This document shows positions 35,840-45,002 of a DNA stretch of 64,000 bases, piece by piece. Source of the stretch: Rossellomorea aquimaris (GTDB lineage: Bacteria > Bacillota > Bacilli > Bacillales > Bacillaceae_B); the NCBI RefSeq assembly GCF_001877785.1, contig NZ_MINN01000161.1, positions 1 through 64,000 of the forward strand, given 5' to 3'. The notes beneath the pieces were generated by a model that saw only the letters and a program-made list of their open reading frames with translations, ran no database searches and had not been told where the DNA came from. Every line of letters starts with the position of its first letter. Position 1 is the stretch's first letter. Position numbers and translations under genes: made by a program.

Positions 35840-37150
35840 ATGAGGTCATTATCAACTGCCGAAACGGCTTTTTCAGCCGTGCAATGGCTGTTTTTTATTT
35901 TTGCCAATACAGTGGTCGTGCCGATTTCAGTCGGGATGGCGTTTGAACTGCCTTCTCATGAAATCGCCGTCATCCTCCGGAGTTCGCTTATTTTCACCGG
36001 GATTGCCTGTATGCTGCAAGGGCTGATCGGACATAAATATCCGCTGATGGAAGGACATTCAGGGGTCATGTGGGGGGGCGTGCTCAATCTTTGTGCAGCC
36101 GCACCGGCCCTCGGGATGAGCCTGCCTTCTGTCGGGGGCGGGATCGCCACCGGTATGCTCCTGGCCGGGGCAGCGGTCATTGTGCTGTGGGCACTGGGGC
36201 TGCTGACTCTGATACCGAAGATTTTTACGCCGATGGTCATGAGCGTCTATTTATTCCTATTGACATTTCAGCTGATTCTAATCTTTTTTAGAGGGATGCT
36301 GAGCATTTCCGAGGAGGGTGAATTAATCCTGCCGGCAAGTCTATTTTCCATATCGGTTGCTGTGCTGGTCAGTCTGTTGAAAATGAAAGGGACGCCCCTC
36401 CTAAGCAATTTTTCAATCCTGATCGGGATGGTAGCGGGCTGGATTGGCTATCTTCTTTTGTTTCCTTCAGATACGCCGGCGAGTGCAGCAGCGGGGAGTT
36501 CTTTTTTTATTTTGTTCCCTTTTGGTGCGCCCAACCTGAATACGGGCATCATTTTCATCACGTTCCTGGCAAGCCTGATTAACCTCAGCAATACGCTGGC
36601 ATCGGTTGAGGCAGCAGCGCAGCTTTACGATGAAAAGCCCGGCGGTAAGAGGTATACGAGATCATATTTATTGTCCGGCATCTATTCGATCGTCGGGGCG
36701 CTGTCCGGGCTGGTTTCCTATGCTCCCTTCGCGTCGTCGATCGGCTTCCTGGAAAGCACGAGGATCCTCCAAATACGGCCGTTCCTCATCGGGGGTGCCC
36801 TTATGTCCCTTCTGGGGATCGTACCGTTCCTGGGAGGCGTCCTGGCCACTCTGCCCGTCACAGTAGGAAACGCTGTCCTGTTCACCGCCTATCTTCAGCT
36901 GTTCGGCACGTCACTCAAGAGCCTGCGGGGAACCGTGTTCGATTCTGTGACGATCTATCGGATCGCGGCCCCTGTGCTCATCGGGGTATCCATCATGAAC
37001 ATGGACCCGGCTTTATTCACAAGCCTGCCTATTTTCGTCCAGCCGATCGTCTCTAATGGATTCATCGTCGGTGTTCTTGTTTCGATCTTGCTCGAAAAAT
37101 TGGTGAATTGGGAGGTGGAAGAGGGGAGGAAGCAAAGGAAGTCAGCGTAA
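35840..37150 (+). CDS. NCS2-family (uracil/xanthine-type) permease
   Basis: 436 aa, about 12-14 membrane helices. MEGHSGVMWGGVLNL near residue 75 and the stretch LINLSNTLASVEAAAQLYDE near 238 fit nucleobase:cation symporter-2 proteins, where the latter helix carries substrate-binding acidic residues. SYAPFASSIGFLESTRI matches the following family signature. The nucleobase is undetermined. AAGGAGGG precedes the ATG. Single gene; no purine riboswitch seen upstream. Confidence 0.85.
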   Translation: MRSLSTAETAFSAVQWLFFIFANTVVVPISVGMAFELPSHEIAVILRSSLIFTGIACMLQGLIGHKYPLMEGHSGVMWGGVLNLCAAAPALGMSLPSVGGGIATGMLLAGAAVIVLWALGLLTLIPKIFTPMVMSVYLFLLTFQLILIFFRGMLSISEEGELILPASLFSISVAVLVSLLKMKGTPLLSNFSILIGMVAGWIGYLLLFPSDTPASAAAGSSFFILFPFGAPNLNTGIIFITFLASLINLSNTLASVEAAAQLYDEKPGGKRYTRSYLLSGIYSIVGALSGLVSYAPFASSIGFLESTRILQIRPFLIGGALMSLLGIVPFLGGVLATLPVTVGNAVLFTAYLQLFGTSLKSLRGTVFDSVTIYRIAAPVLIGVSIMNMDPALFTSLPIFVQPIVSNGFIVGVLVSILLEKLVNWEVEEGRKQRKSA

Positions 37151-37182
37151 GAGGGATAAAGAGGGAAGTGGTCAGGTCCCTG

Positions 37183-37224
37183 AAAAAAGCTCCCGCCGGC
37201 GTATGCTGCCGAGGGGAGCTTTTG
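37183..37224 (+). terminator. Terminator after the NCS2 permease
   Basis: AAAGCTCCC pairs with GGGGAGCTTT around an imperfect inner stem, then TTTT. Confidence 0.75.
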
Positions 37225-37252
37225 CAGATTGCTATCAGGATAAGTCATGTAT

Positions 37253-38383
37253 TCAGATTGAGGTTAAAATTCCTTCTTCGCCCAGTACAGCTTCCATGCC
37301 GAGTCTTCCTTCAGCAAGTACGGACTTCTTCCAGTCATCGCTCAGGGGATAGAACATTTCCCTGAACTCAGAGAGGATCCATTCCCGGTCTTCCTGCTTT
37401 TCAGCTCCTTCCCAGAAGAGTCGGTTCTCTAGGACGATGGTCATGAATTCCCGGAGTTCCGCTTTCTTCCCTGTACCGAATGTACCGAATTCGAACAGGG
37501 CGGAAAATAAATAGGTGGAAGGATATTGCTCGTTCTTCAATTTGTGAAAGTGGTTGGTGGAATCGCCTTTCACTTTTTTAGGTGTAAATTTTTGGATGTT
37601 GTGCAAGTCGAATTTTGCTTTTAGCTCCTCTTCTTCCCGTTTATCTTCAGAAGAAACGACCATTGTGATCTCGTTGGACGGCCCAAGTGCGGTATGCCAG
37701 TCCATATGGATGACACGGGGATAGTCGGATAATAGATTATTTTGTATTTTTTTAAGGAATACTGCCGTTTCTTCCTCTTTTTCTCCTCCATAATAGACAC
37801 CGCGCTCGAACTGGAACTGCCCCATTCCTTTCGCTTCCTTGATGGCGCTGTAGCCTTCTTCCGCAAGGGCCTTGACCAGCTGCGCCTGCAGTTTCATCTT
37901 TTCTTTTGTTAAGTCCTTGATCTTGCCGTCAGGCAGGAATAACTCACTTTCTTTTTCGTAATACTCATTCACATCTTCAGGCACTGAAGAGCGGTTATAC
38001 AAGTAATTTCGATTCAAATCGACATTATTTTCGGTCACCCGCCTGAAGTTCCTCATCCCCCAAGGGTTAAGGGCATGTATGAAACAGATGCCCGTCGTAT
38101 TCGGGTCCACGCGGTCCAAGTATTCCTCTACAAAGAGATGGATCATGGCAGTACCTGCATAGCCTTCTATTCCATGTTCGCCTGAAGTGAAGAATAATAC
38201 TTGATTATTTGTTTCTTTCGCATCGGATGCAATCATGTCAATCGTATTGTCATCTTCTTTCCCTATTGAAGTCGTCGTCAGCTCCGCATCCGGCCACTTT
38301 TCCTTGATTTTATGAAGGTGTCTGCGGAATGTGTTCCTCGATTGTTCATAATCGGCTGGAAAATAATTTTTTCGTTCATTCAT
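37253..38383 (-). CDS. DUF2817 / M14-like metallopeptidase
   Basis: 376 aa. A zinc-carboxypeptidase-like fold: SGEHGIEGYAGTAM gives H-x-x-E, and DWHTALGPSNE gives the third His. PWGMRNFRRVTENNVDLNRNY is characteristic of DUF2817 (RNPNVDLNRN-type). It has no signal peptide, so it is cytoplasmic. The substrate, perhaps small amidated or gamma-linked peptides, is unknown. GAGGAGC precedes the ATG at 38383. Confidence 0.85.
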   Translation of the reverse strand: MNERKNYFPADYEQSRNTFRRHLHKIKEKWPDAELTTTSIGKEDDNTIDMIASDAKETNNQVLFFTSGEHGIEGYAGTAMIHLFVEEYLDRVDPNTTGICFIHALNPWGMRNFRRVTENNVDLNRNYLYNRSSVPEDVNEYYEKESELFLPDGKIKDLTKEKMKLQAQLVKALAEEGYSAIKEAKGMGQFQFERGVYYGGEKEEETAVFLKKIQNNLLSDYPRVIHMDWHTALGPSNEITMVVSSEDKREEEELKAKFDLHNIQKFTPKKVKGDSTNHFHKLKNEQYPSTYLFSALFEFGTFGTGKKAELREFMTIVLENRLFWEGAEKQEDREWILSEFREMFYPLSDDWKKSVLAEGRLGMEAVLGEEGILTSI

Positions 38384-38577
38384 TGCTCCTCATCCTCATC
38401 TATTTATTTTATTCCCTTGTTTTTCTTTATTTTTCACTCATTTGTTTTCTTTCAGACCTATTTCCCCGTTTGCTTCTTCATAAACAGCCGATTTCTACAC
38501 AGATTCCAAATTTTACAACCTGAATGATGGTAGTCTAATAGAATCATAATGTCCTATATTCCATCCAAATAATGGTT

Positions 38578-38716
38578 GTTTACAAAAATGTACACTTGTA
38601 CACATTTACGTACACAATTGTAGACAAAAATGTATACAAGTATACAAATGAGTACACATTCTGTTATATAGGTATGTGTACAGTTTTGTGTACAAAGATA
38701 CATAATTGTATACAAA
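38578..38716. repeat. Centromere-like iteron array upstream of parM (parC)
   Basis: At least ten GTACAC/GTATAC words start at 38590, 38598, 38610, 38620 (variant), 38632, 38640, 38652, 38678, 38690 and 38708. Spacing alternates near 8, 10 and 12 bp, so alternate words repeat about every 20-22 bp on one face of the helix. This fits a ParR-bound parC of ribbon-helix-helix type. The short open frame that crosses it is a composition artefact. Confidence 0.75.
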
Positions 38717-38847
38717 TAGTCCGAACATTACAGTTGTGTGATAGAGTTGAAAGTAGGATTGACCGGAGGCCGGAAGTGTTTTAATCTTTGATTAAGAGTT
38801 TAAATTTTTCATAAATTTTAACTTCTATAATGAAAGGATGAATTTTT

Positions 38848-40029
38848 TTGACGAACTCTCGAATTGCTGCAATTGATGTAGGTAATGATTCCCTTAAAGG
38901 TATTTTTGGAAAATTAGACAGTGAACTGAATATCCCTAATGTGATTGCAAGGGATATTGAAGATCGTCCGATTATCGGGATTGAGGAACTGGACAAGCAA
39001 GACCCTCTAGATGGCATACATATCCGCGTCCACTCCCCTGCCCTTCAGGACAACAACGCCATTTACCGTGTCGGTAACCTGGCGACGAAGAGCAACAACT
39101 CAACTGAATTGGATCCGGGGAGCAGTAAATCAGAAGAAGATCAAACACTAGTCATGCTGTTTGCTTCTTTAGCATTGGATGCTGCTGAGCAGGATTCACT
39201 ATTTAAAAAGAATAATAATGTCATAGAAGCGAACTATACGCTCGGTACAGGTCTTCCCCTTCGTGAAGTAAAAGAAGGAAAAGACGTCGGCTACCGTTCG
39301 AAACTTCTTGGATCTGTCCACCAGGTTGAATTCCTTGTGACACCGCGCCACCAAGGCATCAAGGTGAATATCAAGTTCGAGGAAGTGAAGGTGTATCCTG
39401 AAGGATTCGCGGCTTTCATCAATCTTGTGATGGACAATAACGGCAATATCATCAATAAGGACCTTATCGATAAGCGCATCCTTATCCAGGATATCGGCGG
39501 CCTTTCAACTGATATCGCCGTGATCAAAAATCGTAAGGTGGATGATGACAAAGCACAGGGCTTCAACCTCGGTGTGTCTGAATCACTTGAATTGATCCGT
39601 GAAGAAATCCGTTCGAAATACGGCATCGAGCTCGACAGCCGCCGTGATGTTGTGGAAATCATCACGAAGAAAAATGACCGCAACCACATCATGGTCAAGG
39701 GAAGCCGTACAAGCGTTCATGAGATCGTCGACCGCATCCTTGTCGAGCTTGCGAAGAAACAGTACCGCCATCTCCGCAATATGTGGCAGAAGAACTCCCA
39801 GACGGAAATCTGCTACTTCATCGGCGGGGGATCCAGCGTTCTTAAGGAATATATCAAGACGCTTAATAACAACCTGGACGGCTACAACATCGACTTCTTC
39901 GAAGACGAAAATGAAAGCATCTGGATGATGGCAAATGCGTACTACAAACTAATCGCTGATTTCTCAAGAAAGAACCAACAGCAGTATCAAAAGAAAGAAG
40001 ACGAGAAAAAATTAGCGAAAACCAAATAG
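38848..40029 (+). CDS. parM: ParM/Alp-type actin-like ATPase
   Basis: 393 aa actin-fold protein. Phosphate-1 motif AAIDVGNDSLKGIFGK at the N-terminus, phosphate-2 RILIQDIGGLSTDIAVI near residue 215, and adenosine motif CYFIGGGSSVLKEYI near 330. This is the ParM/StbA group, which polymerises to push DNA apart. The start is a TTG at 38848 after AAAGGAT. The gene lies 130 bp downstream of the iteron array and 9 bp before the ParR-like gene, the order typical of type II partition loci on plasmids. Confidence 0.88.
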   Translation: MTNSRIAAIDVGNDSLKGIFGKLDSELNIPNVIARDIEDRPIIGIEELDKQDPLDGIHIRVHSPALQDNNAIYRVGNLATKSNNSTELDPGSSKSEEDQTLVMLFASLALDAAEQDSLFKKNNNVIEANYTLGTGLPLREVKEGKDVGYRSKLLGSVHQVEFLVTPRHQGIKVNIKFEEVKVYPEGFAAFINLVMDNNGNIINKDLIDKRILIQDIGGLSTDIAVIKNRKVDDDKAQGFNLGVSESLELIREEIRSKYGIELDSRRDVVEIITKKNDRNHIMVKGSRTSVHEIVDRILVELAKKQYRHLRNMWQKNSQTEICYFIGGGSSVLKEYIKTLNNNLDGYNIDFFEDENESIWMMANAYYKLIADFSRKNQQQYQKKEDEKKLAKTK

Positions 40030-40038
40030 GGTGATTGT

Positions 40039-40638
40039 ATGAAAGAAAAGGGGATGTCAAGGGGGCAGCCGATCACGTTCCGCCTCCCCTCCGATACGCC
40101 TGATCATATTTTGAAGCATTTACAGAAGCTGAAGGAAACAGAGAAGCGGAATTTCTCGAGTAAGATTGCAGAACTTGTCGTAAACGGGGTCAATGAGTCT
40201 GTCTCGAAGCAGCGGGAAGCGATTACCATCCCGCTGCCGAGGGCACTCGACAAATCCCAGCGAGACTGGCTGAAGCATGAACACTCAGAAGCTCTCCTCG
40301 GAAGCATCGTCTATCAGTTATTGACGAACCCTGTCAGGACCGCTTCCCTGCTGACTCCTCTCAACAACAATGCAATGGATGTGGACGACGTGCTGTTCCG
40401 TCAGGAGGAGACGGCTGCAAGCCGGGATTCTTCCCGTGAATGGTCGCTTGATTCGGTCATCGGGGATGACGTACAGGAACCGGAAGTGGAAGAACGATCT
40501 CATTCCACTGATGAAGACCTCGACGGCTTTGATTGGGAAAGTGCCATGAAATCACGTCAGCCGGAAGAGGATGACGAGCCGAAGGAAGAAAGCATGGAAG
40601 ACCTGCTCGGCGACTTCCTCTCGCAGATGAATAAATAG
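40039..40638 (+). CDS. parR: ParR-like adaptor protein
   Basis: 199 aa. The N-terminus (about 8-60) reads ITFRLPSDTPDHILKHL and then NFSSKIAELVVNGV, as in ribbon-helix-helix ParR proteins. A second helical part follows to about 115. The rest is acidic and likely disordered, then a hydrophobic terminal helix MEDLLGDFLSQMNK, comparable with the ParR tail that docks on ParM filament ends. No strong ribosome binding site, so translation may be coupled to parM. Assignment is by context and architecture; direct homology is weak by eye. Confidence 0.75.
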   Translation: MKEKGMSRGQPITFRLPSDTPDHILKHLQKLKETEKRNFSSKIAELVVNGVNESVSKQREAITIPLPRALDKSQRDWLKHEHSEALLGSIVYQLLTNPVRTASLLTPLNNNAMDVDDVLFRQEETAASRDSSREWSLDSVIGDDVQEPEVEERSHSTDEDLDGFDWESAMKSRQPEEDDEPKEESMEDLLGDFLSQMNK

Positions 40639-40676
40639 AAGAGATACAGTCCTTGAAGCCGGAAAAAGGCAAACGG

Positions 40677-40724
40677 AAGGCCCGTCCCTCACTGCTATAT
40701 AGTGGTGAAGGACGGGCCTTTTTT
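40677..40724. terminator. Strong bidirectional terminator
   Basis: AAGGCCCGTCC pairs with GGACGGGCCTT, extended by TCAC/GTGA in the loop. It serves the parMR pair and the convergent permease. Confidence 0.9.
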
Positions 40725-42054
40725 AATGGTCGTGTTCCGTGTCGGAATCTTCCTCTGGGCCATGATTTTTAAGGAAGAAATGTTCTCCTGCAAAAATCAG
40801 GATCATGAAGACGATGGAGACACCGACAACGAGCAAATCGGATTGTGCTTTTACCCAGATGAATGCTGCGAGGACGACGGCATCGAGCACGAGAGCGGTC
40901 AGGACAATGGCCGGATTGGCCTTTACTTTGTTTCTAAGATGTTTGAGTACGCCCCAGTGGACCATCATATCCATCACAAGGTAAAGGATCGCCCCCATGG
41001 ATGCAATCCTGCTTAAATCAAAGAAAATCGTCAAGATCATCGCAGCGGCGATTGTGTAGACCAGCGTATTCTTTTGGATCGATCCAGGCATGCCGAAATG
41101 TTTATGGGGGATCAATTTCATATCCGTCAGCATGGCAAGCATGCGTGAAACGGCGAACACACTCGCTATGATACCGGTGATCGTCGCGATGATGGCGATG
41201 ATGACGGTGAACCAGAGCCCCATATCGCCGAATGCCGGTCTTGCTGCTTCAGCAAGTGAATAATCCTTCGCTTTGATGATTTCAGTAAGGGACAGATTAC
41301 TTGAAACAGCCCATGCGAGCAGCAGGTAAACAACAAGGCTGATCAAAATTGAAATTGTAATCGCCCTTCCGACATTTTTCTTAGGTTTCTTGATTTCCGA
41401 ACCGCTGTTGGTGATTGTCGTGAATCCTTTAAAAGACAGGATCGTCAGTGCCACTGCCGCGACATAGCTGGCCATTGAGGGGTCTGGCGGATTCGCTCCC
41501 CCTTCTGCAGGCTCAAAGGCAAAACCGGCCACCCATAAACCGGCGATCGCGAAAACGGCCAGTCCTGCGATTTTTATGAGTGAAGCGATGCCGGTGAAGG
41601 TCTGGATGAAGCTGTTTCCTGATATATTCACCAGGAATGCAAATGTCAATAAGCCGACCCCCAATAAGGGAATGAGGTAATCAGACTGCTTTCCATCCAC
41701 AAGCTGAAGGGTGTAGGTGCCGAATGTCCTTGCCACGAGACTTTGGTTGATGACCATCGAAAAAGCCATCAATAGTGCGGCAGATGCAGTCAGGATCCCC
41801 TTCCCGTAAGCTTTCACCAAATACATCCCGATACCGCCGGCTGAGGGGTATTGGTTGCTCATTTTCACATAGGAATAAGCACTGAAGCCGGTCACAATTC
41901 CCCCGGCAATAAATATAAGCGGGAACCAGGCACCGGAAAGCTCTGCCACCTGTCCGAGCAGGGCGAAGATCCCTGCACTGATCATCACCCCGGTGCCGAG
42001 ACCGACTGCCCCGGTCAGGGTGATGCTGTCTTTTTTATAATTCGAATCAGACAT
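40723..42054 (-). CDS. APC-family amino acid permease
   Basis: 443 aa with about 12 membrane helices. The N-terminus ITLTGAVGLGTGVMISAGIFALLGQ has the APC helix-1 substrate loop (GxG). YVAAVALTILSFKGFTTITNSGSEIKKP in helix 6 is typical. The substrate is unknown. GAGGTG precedes the ATG. Single gene divergent from DUF488. Confidence 0.85.
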   Translation of the reverse strand: MSDSNYKKDSITLTGAVGLGTGVMISAGIFALLGQVAELSGAWFPLIFIAGGIVTGFSAYSYVKMSNQYPSAGGIGMYLVKAYGKGILTASAALLMAFSMVINQSLVARTFGTYTLQLVDGKQSDYLIPLLGVGLLTFAFLVNISGNSFIQTFTGIASLIKIAGLAVFAIAGLWVAGFAFEPAEGGANPPDPSMASYVAAVALTILSFKGFTTITNSGSEIKKPKKNVGRAITISILISLVVYLLLAWAVSSNLSLTEIIKAKDYSLAEAARPAFGDMGLWFTVIIAIIATITGIIASVFAVSRMLAMLTDMKLIPHKHFGMPGSIQKNTLVYTIAAAMILTIFFDLSRIASMGAILYLVMDMMVHWGVLKHLRNKVKANPAIVLTALVLDAVVLAAFIWVKAQSDLLVVGVSIVFMILIFAGEHFFLKNHGPEEDSDTEHDH

Positions 42055-42182
42055 ATTTACACCTCGCTATATCTAAGTTTTCTCGTCTATGCCTCTTGTA
42101 TACCCGGGGAGTATGCAGATTAAATGCAGAAATCGTTATGGAAAAGGGGACAGTGGGTATAAATACTGTAAAGGAGTGATCA

Positions 42183-42554
42183 ATGATGCCAGTCAAAATA
42201 AAACGTGCATACGAAGAAAAATCAGAGCAGGACGGGGTGCGTGTTCTGGTTGACAGGCTGTGGCCGCGGGGGAAATCAAAAGAAGAGCTCGCGGTCGACC
42301 ACTGGATGAAACAGGCGGCCCCATCTCCGGACCTCCGCAAATGGTTTGACCACGACCCCGATAAGTTTGATGAATTTAAAGAGAAATACAAGGACGAACT
42401 TCATAACGACGAAGACAAACAAGAAGCCTTGGAAGAGCTGAAGAAGATTGTGAAGGAAGAAAATAAGGGAGTCAGCCTGATTTACGGGGCAAAGGATGAA
42501 AAGCATAATCATGCGGTTGTTTTAAAGGAAATCCTTGATCGGCAGCAGGTATAA
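42183..42554 (+). CDS. DUF488-family protein
   Basis: 123 aa. The signature RVLVDRLWPRGKSKEEL with DHWMKQAAPSPDLRKWFDHDP is characteristic of DUF488 (YeaO-like). It is a small soluble protein of uncertain role. GGAGTGATCA precedes the ATG at 42183; a second ATG is the next codon. Confidence 0.88.
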   Translation: MMPVKIKRAYEEKSEQDGVRVLVDRLWPRGKSKEELAVDHWMKQAAPSPDLRKWFDHDPDKFDEFKEKYKDELHNDEDKQEALEELKKIVKEENKGVSLIYGAKDEKHNHAVVLKEILDRQQV

Positions 42555-42655
42555 GAAAAGGGTAATTCGCGGTTCCGGCGGTAGTGCGTCGGCTTTTTGT
42601 AAGAAAGGGTTGAGCAGCATTGCTTATCGGAGGAACTGTGATGGGAATGAGGTGT

Positions 42656-42745
42656 GGCGATAATAATAAAGATTTATTGATGATAATAATGCTTTATCGA
42701 TAATAAGAAGGTCGTTTCGATAAAATAAAATGGCTTTTATTAATG
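42656..42745. repeat. 20-21 bp periodic array, CGATAATAA type
   Basis: Four units (CGATAATAATAAAG, GATGATAATAATG, CGATAATAAGAAGG, CGATAAAATAAAATGG) about 20 bp apart. The unit is related to the TTTTTGATAATA family. It is located in the 786-bp gap before gvpA. Confidence 0.7.
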
Positions 42746-42914
42746 CAAAGGTGAACTTCTTAATTTAATTTTTTCCTCTAATAATGAATAGCTTTTCAGC
42801 AGTTGTTCTACTACATCCTCATATGAGAAGGTGTAAAATCCAGAAAATCTTCAATTTTTATGGAGATTATATAAAATAATGCATGTTTATAAATGTAACT
42901 CGTTTGATTCAGCA

Positions 42915-42985
42915 GTTGATTGAAGCGCAGGACTATGAGGTTAAGCGCTCTCCCGCGGAAAGCTTAGTCCTGCACGGAAATCAAC
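42915..42985. repeat. Dispersed palindromic repeat, copy 2
   Basis: GTTGATT (42915) pairs with AATCAAC (42979) and CAGGACTA (42928) with TAGTCCTG (42965). The centre contains CCCGCGGAAAG. It matches the degenerate copy at 10495-10590. No T-run follows, so it is not a simple terminator. Confidence 0.7.
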
Positions 42986-43340
42986 AACATTGAAGAAGCC
43001 GCTCACCCGATTAGCATAACCTCCGATCGTTAATCCGCCATGAAACAAAAAACATCCAACTGTAATCGATTTGTCTTAATTGACTCCTCAACTCACCCAA
43101 AAATCCAAAAATCCTTGAAAGTCCTGACATCCATATATTACAAACCCGCCGTTCTCCACCGAAACAAATATAAAAAATACCAGTTAAATTCAAATATTAT
43201 CCATGGTAGGTTTCGAGGTCCGTGAATCGAGGTAAACATCGACTAAACCGAATAACAAACCGTTGTGAATTTGACCTATGAAACCGTCTGGATGTGAATC
43301 AGAAGAACCAGACAACTTCCATTAAGAGAGGAGTGAAAGG

Positions 43341-43607
43341 ATGAGTATTCAAAAGACTACGGACAGTTCCAGCCTAGCAGAAGTAATCGACAGGATCCTG
43401 GACAAAGGGATCGTAATCGATGCATTTGCCCGGGTGTCACTTGTTGGTATTGAAATTCTTACAGTCGAAGCGAGAGTCGTTATAGCATCAGTCGATACTT
43501 GGCTGCGCTATGCGGAAGCAGTCGGCCTCCTCCGCGATGAGGTCGAAGAAGAAGGACTTCCGCAACAGGATAATGAACGAAACAAACAATCAGCATTTAA
43601 CGTGTAA
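43341..43607 (+). CDS. gvpA: Gas vesicle structural protein GvpA
   Basis: 88 aa main shell protein. The conserved core [20 protein letters not shown] and then [29 protein letters not shown] forms the helix-strand-strand-helix unit of the gas vesicle wall. GAGAGGAG precedes the ATG. It is the first gene of a complete cluster in B. megaterium order. It is nearly identical to gvpB in protein, but the DNA has diverged at many third positions. Confidence 0.97.
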   Translation: MSIQKTTDSSSLAEVIDRILDKGIVIDAFARVSLVGIEILTVEARVVIASVDTWLRYAEAVGLLRDEVEEEGLPQQDNERNKQSAFNV

Positions 43608-43661
43608 CTGAATGAGCTGACAATTTTCATATAAAAAATGCTTTAGAAAAGAGGATGAACA

Positions 43662-44162
43662 ATGGCAGAAAAGGAAAAACAGGAAAAAAACAATACAAAT
43701 CAAGAAGAAAATAATAACGGACAAGAAGAAAAGAAAAGCCAGAATGAAGGCGGCCGCGGCGTGAACGTAAACTACGCCATCATCGGCGGGGTTGTCGGCG
43801 CAGGTGTCGGATTGCTCAGCCATCCGGGAACAGGGAAAAAGCTTGCGGGCAGCCTCGGGAAATCCGAAGTGGTGCGTATGGCAGGAAATGAACTCCGCAG
43901 GAGCGCGCAGGAATTTATCACTGAACAGGCACTCATCACCTTGAGACAGACTGCGGCAGGCTATATGGGCAAATACGAGAACGGCATGCTGCCTTTCACT
44001 AAGAAAAAAGAAGAAGCGTCAGCTCAAGAGGAGCAGGAAGATACTTCTTCTTCTGTGCAAAGTGATGAAATTGAAGAGATCAAAGAAGAAAACAAGAACC
44101 TGAATGAACGATTGGAACGCATCGAAGAAATGCTCAGCAGCCTTGTGGAATCAAAAAAGTAA
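43662..44162 (+). CDS. gvpP: Gas vesicle accessory protein GvpP
   Basis: 166 aa. The first 35 residues are a charged low-complexity segment. YAIIGGVVGAGVGLLSHPGTGKKLAGSLG near 40-70 is a Gly-rich YtxH-like hydrophobic hairpin. A helical region and a C-terminal coiled coil follow (IEEIKEENKNLNERLERIEEML). The same plan is found in gvpT of this operon, so the two seem to be paralogues. Accessory, with no proven catalytic role. Confidence 0.85.
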   Translation: MAEKEKQEKNNTNQEENNNGQEEKKSQNEGGRGVNVNYAIIGGVVGAGVGLLSHPGTGKKLAGSLGKSEVVRMAGNELRRSAQEFITEQALITLRQTAAGYMGKYENGMLPFTKKKEEASAQEEQEDTSSSVQSDEIEEIKEENKNLNERLERIEEMLSSLVESKK

Positions 44163-44192
44163 CGAAACAGGCGTTTCCAAAGGGGGAATGAC

Positions 44193-44684
44193 ATGAGTAA
44201 GTCAGCAGCAAAAAAAGCAGCCGGTAAAATGGCTGAAACAATCGTCGAACACACCCCTGAACCAGTCAAGGATAAGGTAAAAGACAAAGTAAAGGAAAAA
44301 GCCAAGGAAAAGTTTGTGGAAGGCGTCCAGGACAAAGTCCAAGGCGGCATCCAGTCCAAAGCAAAAGAAGCCTCGGAGAAACTTGAAAATGCGAAAGACA
44401 ATAATGCAGATAAGGTGCATTCCAAAGCCGAGGAAGCCAAGGAGAAAGTACAGGAAGTTCTCTTGAACGTGCGGGAGAAGCTGGGAAATGCCAAGGAAGC
44501 CGGTGAAGAATTCCAGGAAAAAATATCTTCCTCGAAAAAAGACAAAAGCAGACTTAAAGGTGTCTCTGACATCAAGGGAGTCAATGATATCAAGAGCTCG
44601 ATGGAAATCAAGAGTTCGACTGATATCAAAAGCTCCACCAACATTAAATCATCAACTGACATCAAAACGATCAGTTCCAGATAA
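44193..44684 (+). CDS. gvpQ: Gas vesicle protein GvpQ with hexapeptide-repeat tail
   Basis: 163 aa. A long amphipathic, LEA-like helical part rich in K, E and A ([16 protein letters not shown]) is followed by a C-terminal tail of six near-hexads ([36 protein letters not shown]). The tail repeats appear tandemly amplified at DNA level (AAGAGTTCGACTGATATC-like units). GGGGGAATG context precedes the ATG. Role in gas vesicle formation unclear. Confidence 0.83.
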   Translation: MSKSAAKKAAGKMAETIVEHTPEPVKDKVKDKVKEKAKEKFVEGVQDKVQGGIQSKAKEASEKLENAKDNNADKVHSKAEEAKEKVQEVLLNVREKLGNAKEAGEEFQEKISSSKKDKSRLKGVSDIKGVNDIKSSMEIKSSTDIKSSTNIKSSTDIKTISSR

Positions 44685-44710
44685 CAGCATTGAAAGGAGA
44701 TTTTTTAATC

Positions 44711-44971
44711 ATGGCTATACAAAAGACAACAGACAGTTCAAGTTTAGCAGAGGTCATTGACCGTATCTTGGATAAAGGGATCGTCATCGATGCCTTCGCC
44801 CGCGTATCAGTGGTCGGAATTGAGATCCTGACAATTGAAGCGAGGGTCGTCATCGCAAGTGTCGATACTTGGTTGCGTTATGCAGAAGCAGTCGGACTGC
44901 TTCGTGACGATGTGGAAGAGAACGGCCTTGCCACACAACAAAATGAGCGAAATTCACAATTCAGTATTTAA
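44711..44971 (+). CDS. gvpB: Gas vesicle structural protein GvpB
   Basis: 86 aa GvpA-family shell protein, almost identical to gvpA over residues 1-78. The start is the ATG at 44711 behind AAAGGAG (an in-frame ATG at 44690 overlaps that site). In B. megaterium GvpB is the main shell protein. A terminator-like hairpin lies directly downstream. Confidence 0.96.
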   Translation: MAIQKTTDSSSLAEVIDRILDKGIVIDAFARVSVVGIEILTIEARVVIASVDTWLRYAEAVGLLRDDVEENGLATQQNERNSQFSI

Positions 44972-45002
44972 TGGCTGAACATTAGGGGAAAGTAAAGAGG
45001 AG

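Noticed and set aside
35840-37150. Purine-type riboswitch before the NCS2 permease
   Set aside because: No conserved purine aptamer blocks or paired stem found in 35716-35839.
38572-38784. Short open frame across the iteron array
   Set aside because: Made of Tyr/Thr/Val/Asn from TGTACA repeats; no ribosome binding site; better explained as a parC-like site.
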